Part shown: positions 1 through 5,615 of the stretch, one piece after another | How positions within the stretch are numbered: position 1 is the stretch's first letter | How the letters are laid out: every line of letters begins with the position of its first letter | DNA from: Candidatus Zhuqueibacterota bacterium 4572_119 | GTDB taxonomy: Bacteria; Zhuqueibacterota; Zhuqueibacteria; Thermofontimicrobiales; Thermofontimicrobiaceae | DNA: 7,227 bases | Assembly (NCBI GenBank): GCA_002084535.1 | Contig: NBLI01000071.1 | Location: 1 to 7,227 of the forward strand | Direction of reading: 5' to 3' | The notes under the pieces: generated by a model | Seen by the model: only the letters and a program-made list of their open reading frames with translations | Told to the model about the DNA's origin: nothing | Databases searched by the model: none | Made by a program: the position numbers and the translations under genes

Positions 1-95
1 AAGATTTTTCATAAATTATGGTGCTATAACTTCAATATAAACAGTTTTTGTTTTGATTGGAAAATACCTAATTTTTACCTTTTTAGAGTTGACTC
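1..95. repeat. Right part of a MITE-like element, copy 1 (cut by window edge)
   Basis: These 95 bases match 3639-3733 at 93 of 95 positions, without gaps and in the same orientation; the differences are at positions 4 (A versus G) and 20 (G versus T). The copy ends in the same terminal GACTC (91-95), and its 17-base core arm is at 61-77 (AAAATACCTAATTTTTA). Homology stops exactly at 95, after which the flank reads ATTCAA. The left terminal repeat lies upstream of the window. If the 6-bp duplication seen at copy 2 is a rule, ATTCAA should also directly precede the missing GAGTC end. No open reading frame or transposase is visible inside, so movement would need an enzyme supplied in trans. Confidence 0.85.
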
Positions 96-299
96 ATTCA
101 ATATAATTAAAAACGAATCTGAAAAAGAATATTTCTCTTTTTATTAACAATTTTCATACCATTGAAAAAATAATTTAAGAGTTGGGCATAGGAGACTATT
201 ATTAATGGAATTAAGTCTATTTTGTTAACAATAGTAAACGGGAAGGAAGTAACAGTGGATGACGAATTGTCGTCAGCGAAATGACGATAATTCATCAGT
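96..299. other. Intergenic stretch downstream of the regulator gene
   Basis: About 200 bases lie between the end of MITE copy 1 and the response regulator stop codon. They are very AT-rich and hold no credible gene on either strand; a short minus-strand frame here overlaps the regulator end and resembles no protein. The only clear structure is the hairpin at 258-296. A 10-base perfect palindrome, TTGTTAACAA, occurs at 222-231, but it is short enough to arise by chance. Confidence 0.6.
258..296 (-). terminator. Stem-loop just after the regulator stop codon (possible 3' end structure)
   Basis: The left arm (258-275) and right arm (282-296) pair as ATTGTCGTCA against TGACGATAAT with one G-T wobble. 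The stem continues, after a three-base bulge, as GATGA against TCATC, and the loop is six bases. It lies four bases past the regulator stop codon on the minus strand, where transcript ends usually lie. No T-run follows on the minus strand, so it is not a classical intrinsic terminator. It could instead be a 3' stabilising hairpin, a factor-assisted terminator or a repetitive palindrome. Confidence 0.5.
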
Positions 300-1670
300 T
301 TATTCATTTTTTAGCATATTATATTTTTCCAATTTACTGCGCATTGTTGTCCGATTAATCTTAAGCATTTGTGCGGCATTTGTCTGGTTAAAATCTGCTT
401 TTTGCAGCGCCCATTTCAGTAATTGCTTCTCAAATTGAACAACTAATTTTTCCAATCCAGGTAACTTCTTTTCGATAATTCCCCATCTAATAAAATCTTC
501 ACCACCATTGTATGATTGTGTAATAACTTCAGGAAGCTCATTATCGCCAATTACTTCATTTTTTGACAGCGCAATCATCCGCTCAATAATATTTTCCAGC
601 TCACGGATATTTCCTGGCCAATCAAAACTCATTAACGACTGAAGAGCTTGCGGAGAAATTGAAACAACATTTTTGCGCAAACCATGTTTTTGAATAAAAT
701 GTTCGACTAATAGCGGGATATCTTCTTTTCTCTCTTTTAAGGAAGGAATGGTTAATGGAATAACATTTAACCGGTAATAAAGATCATCTCTGAATTCACC
801 AGCTTTAACTTTTTCTTTTAGATCTACTTTTGTAGCGCAAACAACTCTGACGTCCACAGGGATAACCTTACTCCCCCCCACTCTTTCAATCTCGCGCTCC
901 TGCAAAACCCTGAGCAATTTAACCTGCATTGAAAGCGGCATATCATCAATATCATCCAGAAATATCGTACCATTATGCGCCCTCTCAAATCGTCCTTTTT
1001 TTTCTTTTATCGCGCCGGTAAACGCGCCTTTTTCATGACCAAACAACTCACTCTCCAACAATGTCTCTGACAAAGCAGCACAACTAACTTTTATAAAAGG
1101 TCCGTTTTTACGCAAACTGTTTCGGTGCAGCAAATTTGCTACGACTTCTTTTCCTGTTCCGCTTTTACCCTGGATTAAAACCGTATGATCGCTGTCTGCA
1201 ATCGTTTCAATGGTCTCATAAATTTTTTGAATACCAGGAGAATTTCCAACAAGTTGATTCTTCTTTGATGACCGAATCTCGTTTTTAAGCCTGATATTTT
1301 CCTTTACAACCTCTAAATGTTCTTTGATTTTTTTCAAGGTCAATAGCAATTCATCATGAGAAAACGGCTTGGTCAAATAATCGTAAGCCCCCATTTTCAA
1401 TGCTTCCACAGCAGAGTTTACAGAGCCGAAAGCGGTCATTAAAATCACATAAATATTTTCATTTTTTTCACGAACCGTTCGTAATACTTCCAGGCCACTA
1501 ATTTTCGGAAGCTTCAAATCAGTAATCACAACATCATAACCTTGGTTCTGAAATTCTTCTAAACCCTGAAGCCCTGTTTCGCAGGCGGTTACTTCACATC
1601 CACTTTTTTTTATCGCGTCTGTTAAAGTAACACGCATTATTTTTTCGTCTTCAATTAATAAAATTTTCAT
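300..1670 (-). CDS. Sigma-54-dependent response regulator, NtrC/ZraR type
   Basis: A 456-residue transcriptional activator in the usual three parts. The receiver domain (about 1-120) has acidic residues E7-D8-E9, phospho-acceptor D51 in the ITDLKLP context, T79 and K101. The AAA+ sigma-54 interaction domain (about 139-370) has Walker A GKSGTGKE (168-175), an intact GAFTGA loop (215-220) that contacts sigma-54, a Walker B region FLDDID (237-242), arginine-finger candidates R294 and R300, and sensor II WPGNIREL (351-358). A Fis-type helix-turn-helix (about 413-452) would bind enhancer DNA. Walker B carries D240 where the family usually has E, and Walker A has K169 where E is usual. The start at 1670 is supported by GGAAAAGG at 1681-1688. 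The partner is presumably the kinase encoded just upstream; the gap of 381 bases between them is unusually long for such a pair. Target promoters are not visible here. Confidence 0.97.
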   Translation of the reverse strand: MKILLIEDEKIMRVTLTDAIKKSGCEVTACETGLQGLEEFQNQGYDVVITDLKLPKISGLEVLRTVREKNENIYVILMTAFGSVNSAVEALKMGAYDYLTKPFSHDELLLTLKKIKEHLEVVKENIRLKNEIRSSKKNQLVGNSPGIQKIYETIETIADSDHTVLIQGKSGTGKEVVANLLHRNSLRKNGPFIKVSCAALSETLLESELFGHEKGAFTGAIKEKKGRFERAHNGTIFLDDIDDMPLSMQVKLLRVLQEREIERVGGSKVIPVDVRVVCATKVDLKEKVKAGEFRDDLYYRLNVIPLTIPSLKERKEDIPLLVEHFIQKHGLRKNVVSISPQALQSLMSFDWPGNIRELENIIERMIALSKNEVIGDNELPEVITQSYNGGEDFIRWGIIEKKLPGLEKLVVQFEKQLLKWALQKADFNQTNAAQMLKINRTTMRSKLEKYNMLKNE

Positions 1671-2051
1671 AAATTTTGCGCCTTTTCCAATTGAACATTC
1701 AAACTGAAAAAAAACTCAAGCAAACTTTGTTCCAGATAACTGATCACAGGGCTAATATGACAAATGAAATATTAATATTTATGGCAGGTCGATTCATCGG
1801 GGATAACAGGATTACAAGGATATACAGGATTATTTATATTTCATTCTTTTACAACGTGGCTAACAGTTGATTAGATATGTATTTTTTATGGACTTTAATC
1901 CTGTGAATCCGTAAAATCCCGTAATCCTGTCATATTTTTTTTTAAATCTCCAATTATCAAAGCTGCCCTGTAATCGCTTACCAGACAACTCATATTTATG
2001 ACCAGTGAAATGACCTCAACAGCAAAAGCATTTACGTTTCTAAAATTCGCG
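1671..2051. other. Long kinase-regulator intergenic gap
   Basis: These 381 bases separate two genes that are normally adjacent or overlapping. The middle (1801-1932) is occupied by the GGATT-unit inverted repeat described separately. No protein-coding frame here resembles a known protein, and I find no convincing sigma-70 or sigma-54 promoter for the regulator on the minus strand, apart from its ribosome binding site GGAAAAGG at 1681-1688. A weaker, more distant inverted similarity exists between about 1741-1752 (GATCACAGGGC) and 1963-1975 (GCCCTGTAATC), which may extend the repeat outward or be chance. Confidence 0.6.
1801..1932. repeat. Inverted repeat built of short GGATT-type units
   Basis: The left arm (1801-1832) contains four units of about 8-10 bases: GGATAACA, GGATTACAA, GGATATACA and GGATTA. 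The right arm (1896-1932) carries the same kind of units on the opposite strand, with one more unit. Perfect matches are ACAGGATTAC (1806-1815) with GTAATCCTGT (1921-1930), and CAGGATTA (1825-1832) with TAATCCTG (1896-1903); a 63-base spacer lies between the arms. In RNA of the kinase-regulator transcript the arms could fold into a large imperfect hairpin. Similar GGATTA/AATCCTG intergenic repeats are familiar to me from various bacterial genomes, but I cannot verify the family here. Confidence 0.75.
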
Positions 2052-3557
2052 TTAGCCCTTCGCGCCTTTCTTCGGTAAAAAAACTTTAAAAGTTGTTCCC
2101 TTCTTTTCTTCACTTAAAACCTGAATTTCTCCATTATGTGTTTCAATAATTCCCAGGCAAACTGAAAGCCCCAGTCCTGTTCCTTCGCCCACATCTTTGG
2201 TCGTGTAAAATGGATCAAAAATATTATTTAGTTCTGACTCTGGAATTCCCACACCTGTATCTGAAACTGAAAATGAAATACCTTTACGCTTTTTCATTAT
2301 ATAATTTTTTGTGGTAATTGTCATTTTTCCACCATCAGGCATCGCGTCATAAGCGTTTATCATTAAATTTAATATTACCTGTTCAATCAAATGTGGATCG
2401 CCGGATACTTCCATTAAAGAGTCTTCCAGGATTAAAACAATTTTTATATTCCGTTTTGTAATTTTATATTCCAGCAATTCCAACATATTGTTAATGGAGA
2501 CATTAATGTTAACCTGCTCACGAACCAGTTGATCCTGCCGGGCATAGTTTAAAAGTTTTTTGACTACCGACTCAATTTTGTTTAATCCCTCATCGGTCAG
2601 AGCAAGGTACTTTGTTGTTTGCTGCTTATTGTCGGGTTCTTCGAGAATCATTCGCACACAATTCTGTATCCCATTTAATGGATTATTAATTTCATGAGCA
2701 ACTCCGGATGCAAGTCTGCCAATGGACGCGAGTTTTTCCGCCTGTATAATTTGACTTTGAGCTTGTTTAAGTTTTTGGTGTGAAGTAAATAACCGCTCTC
2801 TCATGTCTTCAAACACACGCGCTAAATATCCGATTTCATCACTGCTATTAATGGAGATATGATGATGTTTTTGATCAACAGATGTTTGTTTCATCTCATC
2901 AGTTAAAATTGTGAGAGGTGTAATTAATTTTCTCGATGAATAATTGACCAACAAAAATGCTATCAAAATGAGACCAAGAGTAACACCAATGATTTCCAAA
3001 TAAAGCCGCATTATTCTCAATTGAATCGGGGTAAGGGAAAATCCTACTCTCAAAGTTCCCCAGGATTTGCTGGAGATTGACAGCGGGGAAGAAGCCTCTA
3101 AAACAGTACCCCAGACCGGATGGTCGTATTGCTGCGTTATGGTCGTCCACGCATCACTAGCTTTTTGACTTATTGAATCCGAATAAACTTTTCCATATTC
3201 CTTCAAATCACTGTGTACCAGTACTCGATTTGAATCATCCAATATTATAGCATATTTTATCGGCCAATTTTCTTCCATGATCTGCAGGATGTAATTTTCC
3301 AGTAGATCCTCTTCTATTATTAATCCTACTTCCCTATTCAAAAAAACATTTGTAACCGGAATTGACAAAGACTTAACAAGAGTTGTGCTTTCGCTTATCA
3401 CCTTATCCATTAGCAATTTTTTTTCCCTCAAAATGATAAACATTCCATTCACCGCCATAATAAAAAAAATAGCCAGGGTTGTAAAAACGATAAATTTAAT
3501 TTTTAATGTCCACTTAAGGGGAAACTTAGTTTTTTTCTCTTGCTTCAACTCGCTCAT
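2052..3557 (-). CDS. Membrane sensor histidine kinase with HAMP domain
   Basis: A 501-residue sensor kinase that should autophosphorylate and pass phosphate to the downstream regulator. It has one membrane helix at about 20-43, an extracytoplasmic domain at about 44-185, and a second helix at about 186-206. The sensor domain includes a stretch around 100-125 (IKYAIILDD... then VLVHSDL) that resembles single-Cache/PDC folds. A HAMP linker (about 207-258) and a short coiled coil lead to the H-box VAHEINNPL with H288 as the phosphorylated residue. The ATPase part has the N-box with N397 and N401, G1 DTGVGIP (433-439), F-box FDPFYTTK (447-454) and G2 GEGTGLGL (457-464). The whole follows the NtrB/ZraS-type layout commonly paired with sigma-54 regulators. 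All catalytic motifs are intact. The start has only a weak ribosome site (AAAGA), and a MITE lies 54 bases upstream. The ligand is unknown; the adjacent PhnD-like protein is the best candidate input partner. Confidence 0.97.
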   Translation of the reverse strand: MSELKQEKKTKFPLKWTLKIKFIVFTTLAIFFIMAVNGMFIILREKKLLMDKVISESTTLVKSLSIPVTNVFLNREVGLIIEEDLLENYILQIMEENWPIKYAIILDDSNRVLVHSDLKEYGKVYSDSISQKASDAWTTITQQYDHPVWGTVLEASSPLSISSKSWGTLRVGFSLTPIQLRIMRLYLEIIGVTLGLILIAFLLVNYSSRKLITPLTILTDEMKQTSVDQKHHHISINSSDEIGYLARVFEDMRERLFTSHQKLKQAQSQIIQAEKLASIGRLASGVAHEINNPLNGIQNCVRMILEEPDNKQQTTKYLALTDEGLNKIESVVKKLLNYARQDQLVREQVNINVSINNMLELLEYKITKRNIKIVLILEDSLMEVSGDPHLIEQVILNLMINAYDAMPDGGKMTITTKNYIMKKRKGISFSVSDTGVGIPESELNNIFDPFYTTKDVGEGTGLGLSVCLGIIETHNGEIQVLSEEKKGTTFKVFLPKKGAKG

Positions 3558-3605
3558 ATTAATCTTTATTTTTCAATCCTAACAAAATAGAAAATTTTTT
3601 CTTTA

Positions 3606-3611
3606 TTTAAT
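3606..3611. repeat. Target site duplication, kinase-side copy
   Basis: TTTAAT directly precedes the GAGTC end of the MITE-like element and is repeated exactly after its other end. This is the expected footprint of transposase-mediated insertion. Confidence 0.8.
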
Positions 3612-3733
3612 GAGTCTATTCTAAAAATTAGGTATTTTAAGGTTTTTCATAAATTATTGTGCTATAACTTCAATATAAACAGTTTTTGTTTTGATTGGAA
3701 AATACCTAATTTTTACCTTTTTAGAGTTGACTC
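3612..3733. mobile_element. MITE-like non-autonomous element, complete copy 2 (122 bp)
   Basis: The element begins GAGTC (3612-3616) and ends GACTC (3729-3733). Behind these ends lies a perfect 17-base inverted pair, TAAAAATTAGGTATTTT (3622-3638) with AAAATACCTAATTTTTA (3699-3715). With an eight-base insertion allowed in the right arm, the terminal repeats align over about 27 bases with two mismatches. TTTAAT flanks both ends as a perfect 6-bp duplication. The interior of about 60 bases has no coding capacity, so a transposase must act in trans; I cannot assign the insertion-sequence family. It sits between the binding-protein and kinase genes; removing it and one duplication leaves an original gap of about 82 bases. 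When transcribed, the inverted arms could form a long AT-rich hairpin that may affect read-through into the kinase. Copy 1 is at 1-95. Confidence 0.85.
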
Positions 3734-3739
3734 TTTAAT
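3734..3739. repeat. Target site duplication, binding-protein-side copy
   Basis: TTTAAT directly follows the GACTC end of the element and is identical to 3606-3611. The bases just outside the pair differ (A at 3605, C at 3740), so the duplication is exactly six bases. Confidence 0.8.
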
Positions 3740-3767
3740 CATTGGTTAAAAGATAAATTACTTACAA

Positions 3768-4670
3768 TTACAGCTTCTCATAACGATCCAGCCACTTAAT
3801 CAATTCGCGAATCGGATCATAATCACTATCTTGCGCTTCAACAAATCCGTAACGAAATTCCGCGTCCCAGGATTTCATTAATTCTTGATGTTTAGTATTA
3901 TTTGGATCTAAAAACAGAAGCGCCTCTTTTACCTGGTTAACCATTGTGGTATCAAAATTTGCTCCAACTGCAATCGGGATACTGGGAATATTGGCGGAAG
4001 TGAAAATAAATCGCAAGCCCTTTTCTTTGTTTTTGTAAGCAATGATGTCTTTAACAGCGCCAGCGTCATATTCACCACGAAGAACAGCTCGAGCTACTGA
4101 ATTATGGTGTTCAATATTTTCATATCCCGCCAAATCAGTCAAATTAACACCCGCTTTGTACATCGCCCTTTTGGGAATTAAAAACCCAGCTGTCGCTTTA
4201 GATGAAGCAAACGCAAATTTTTTCCCTTTCAGTTCAGATAGCGTTTTGATTGGACTATCTTCTCTTACAATGATTATCCCTTTAAAAAATGGCTTTCCTT
4301 TGGGATTGAGTGGCTTTAAAATGCATCGCGCGCCAAAATTCTTATTCGCCTCAATATATGAATACGTCCCCAGGGAAGCGATTTGCACTGAATCAGTTTT
4401 CAGGAAATTTAACGCCTCAGAATAAGTTTTGCTTAGCTTTAATTCAAAACGATAGTCCGTTTCATTTGTTAAAAAATCCATTATTGGTTGATATCCCTGG
4501 TAGATCAGGCGGGGGCTGTAGCGAGCGACAACACCAAATTTTATTATCTTTTTATTTTGTATCATTCTTGATGGTGTTTTATTATATTCAGTTTTGTTTT
4601 CTGTATTGTCACCACAATAACATAGCAACAAAAAAAGAAATATGACGGGGTATTTGTTAAACATACTCAT
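3768..4670 (-). CDS. PhnD-like periplasmic substrate-binding protein, probable lipoprotein
   Basis: A 300-residue protein of the phosphate/phosphite/phosphonate-type (PhnD) binding-protein superfamily, a normal length. A hydrophobic export signal (about 7-18) ends at C17 and C19, followed by G-D-N and a polar linker; C19 is the likelier lipid anchor, though the residues before it do not form a canonical lipobox. The binding domain (about 42-290) shows family signatures: IASLGTYSYIEA (97-108), SPIKTLSELKGKKFAF (139-154) followed by KATAGFLIP, the segment around RAVLRGEYDAGAVKD (194-208), and NIPSIPIAV (227-235). The ligand cannot be read from sequence. No ABC permease or ATPase adjoins it; a kinase and regulator follow, as in known sensory systems using such proteins (HptA with HptS/HptR; by analogy TorT with TorS). 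M1 (4670) has AGGAT at 4676-4680; M3 (4664) has GAGG at 4671-4674, so either start is possible. Confidence 0.93.
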   Translation of the reverse strand: MSMFNKYPVIFLFLLLCYCGDNTENKTEYNKTPSRMIQNKKIIKFGVVARYSPRLIYQGYQPIMDFLTNETDYRFELKLSKTYSEALNFLKTDSVQIASLGTYSYIEANKNFGARCILKPLNPKGKPFFKGIIIVREDSPIKTLSELKGKKFAFASSKATAGFLIPKRAMYKAGVNLTDLAGYENIEHHNSVARAVLRGEYDAGAVKDIIAYKNKEKGLRFIFTSANIPSIPIAVGANFDTTMVNQVKEALLFLDPNNTKHQELMKSWDAEFRYGFVEAQDSDYDPIRELIKWLDRYEKL

Positions 4671-4696
4671 CCTCGATCCTTATATTGGTAAAGTTA

Positions 4697-4725
4697 AATA
4701 TACAAATCACCTTCGCATTATGCAA
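4697..4725 (-). promoter_or_regulatory. Candidate sigma-70 promoter of the binding-protein operon
   Basis: On the minus strand, TTGCAT (4725-4720) is separated by 17 bases from TATATT (4702-4697). Transcription would start near 4690, about 20 bases before the start codon at 4670. The -10 is good and the -35 matches only three of six bases, so an activator may be needed; the dyad at 4727-4750 lies where one could bind. It is the only promoter I can propose for the three-gene set. Confidence 0.45.
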
Positions 4726-4900
4726 GAAATTTTGTAATGGACAAAAATTTAAACATAGCGATTTTGTACACATTTGATTGTTTAATAAAAAGGTCTTCAC
4801 TTTCAGGAAAAATTCATTTTTATAATCTGCTTCAGATGTCTATTTTAGTTCATAAAAATATTTACAGCACGTTTATATTTTTGGACAAAATAAAAAATTC

Positions 4901-4929
4901 TTGACATTCTGAACTTTTTTGAATATATT
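4901..4929 (+). promoter_or_regulatory. Near-consensus sigma-70 promoter of the small barrel gene
   Basis: TTGACA (4901-4906), exactly the -35 consensus, is followed after 17 bases by TATATT (4924-4929), one base off the -10 consensus. The start site would be near 4936, giving a leader of about 43 bases before the ATG at 4979. This predicts strong, constitutive-like expression in a host using the standard housekeeping sigma consensus. Confidence 0.7.
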
Positions 4930-4966
4930 AACCAAAATTAAAATTAACTAACAATATTAATCACCT

Positions 4967-4971
4967 GGAGG
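4967..4971 (+). promoter_or_regulatory. Strong ribosome binding site of the barrel gene
   Basis: GGAGG lies seven bases before the ATG at 4979 and fixes the start. A canonical Shine-Dalgarno site is informative for lineage, since classical Bacteroidetes use such sites little. Confidence 0.8.
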
Positions 4972-4978
4972 ATTTATT

Positions 4979-5533
4979 ATGAAAAAACTCGGAATCGTAA
5001 CACTATTGATTCTTGTTACCGCAAGCCTTTCATTTGGTCAAGCAGATATTGGATTAAAAATGCTTGGTGGAAAAGTTGGATATATCATGCCTGATGGTAT
5101 TGATGATGCTATTGGTTTTGGTGTGGTGGCAGAATTGGGATCGATTACTCCTGCTATTCATTTGGATGCGTTTATTGATTACTGGGGTAAAAAATATGAT
5201 TCGTATGACTACGAAATCAGCTTTTCTGAAATCGTCATTGGAGCTACTGGCAAATATAAGTTTGAAACCTCCGGCCAATTCCAGCCTTATGCGGGCGGTG
5301 GACTTGCTTTCATCATCGCAAAATCCAAGGGAGAATATACTGGTCCAAACACTGAATGGTACACAGGGACTGATACTGAAAGTTCAGACACTGAATTAGG
5401 ATTTCATTTCTGTGGTGGCGCTGATTATCCGTTTTCTGATTCCATGATTGGATTCGCTGAAGTGAGATATGTAATGAGCGATGGCGATTATTTTGGGATT
5501 TATGCTGGTGTAAAATTCCAGATGGGAAATTAA
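4979..5533 (+). CDS. Small outer-membrane beta-barrel protein (OmpA/OmpW-like fold)
   Basis: A 184-residue secreted protein. The signal peptide has two lysines at the start, a hydrophobic core (about 4-17) and a likely cleavage site after G20 or A22. The mature part reads as eight amphipathic beta-strands with alternating hydrophobic residues, at about 29-37, 44-53, 58-70, 78-95, 101-117, 138-150, 155-166 and 171-182. They are joined by short turns and one long polar, probably surface-exposed loop (118-137). This is the pattern of eight-strand barrels such as OmpX/OmpW or the generic outer-membrane barrel domain. The end is QMGN rather than the aromatic residue usual at a barrel C-terminus. 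No peptidoglycan-binding domain follows. A near-consensus promoter and strong ribosome site suggest high expression. The exact family and any pore or adhesion role are unknown. Confidence 0.85.
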   Translation: MKKLGIVTLLILVTASLSFGQADIGLKMLGGKVGYIMPDGIDDAIGFGVVAELGSITPAIHLDAFIDYWGKKYDSYDYEISFSEIVIGATGKYKFETSGQFQPYAGGGLAFIIAKSKGEYTGPNTEWYTGTDTESSDTELGFHFCGGADYPFSDSMIGFAEVRYVMSDGDYFGIYAGVKFQMGN

Positions 5534-5572
5534 TTCAAAATAAATAGCGCAAAATTATATTTACTAGAATTG

Positions 5573-5603
5573 AAAAAAGGCTTTGGTTTTCCAAAGCCTT
5601 TTT
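5573..5603. terminator. Bidirectional intrinsic terminator between convergent genes
   Basis: GGCTTTGG (5579-5586), loop TTTT and CCAAAGCC (5591-5598) form a perfect eight-base stem, flanked by six A on the left (5573-5578) and five T on the right (5599-5603). It therefore works as a hairpin plus U-run on both strands. It lies 40 bases after the barrel gene stop and 13 bases after the stop of the oppositely oriented gene, so it ends both transcripts. Confidence 0.92.
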
Positions 5604-5615
5604 CATTTTACTCTA

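Larger units (their letters stand above)
4671..4978. promoter_or_regulatory. Divergent promoter region between binding-protein and barrel genes
   Basis: This 308-base gap contains outward promoters for both neighbours, listed separately, and no gene. TGGACAAAA occurs twice in the same orientation (4738-4746 and 4882-4890), and a near-inverse copy, TTTTGTACA, is at 4762-4770. Two AT-rich dyads overlap the direct copies: AAATTTTGT with ACAAAAATTT (4727-4750), immediately upstream of the binding-protein -35 candidate, and TATTTTTGGACAAAATA (4876-4892), upstream of the barrel gene's -35. They are plausible operator candidates, but the base composition makes chance matches likely. I see no good sigma-54 (-24/-12) site here. 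Confidence 0.45.

Noticed and set aside
871..880. Run of seven C (G on the coding strand) in the regulator gene that could allow slippage
   Set aside because: It encodes V-G-G in a conserved part of the AAA+ domain, and seven bases is short for a phase-variation tract; the frame is intact.
1676..1870. Plus-strand 64-codon open frame in the kinase-regulator gap
   Set aside because: It runs through the GGATT repeat arm, has no ribosome site and resembles no protein.
1801..1932. Possible CRISPR-like array because of regularly spaced short units
   Set aside because: Units are only 8-10 bases, contiguous without spacers and inverted in two arms; no cas gene is present.
1..3733. Direct repeats as phage or integrative-element attachment sites (attL/attR)
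   Set aside because: The repeat has its own inverted ends and target duplication and flanks only a kinase and a regulator, with no integrase or tRNA; transposition explains it better.
4042..4645. Plus-strand open frames of 111-127 codons opposite the binding-protein gene
   Set aside because: They are antisense to a well-supported gene, show no domain character and have no ribosome binding site or promoter.
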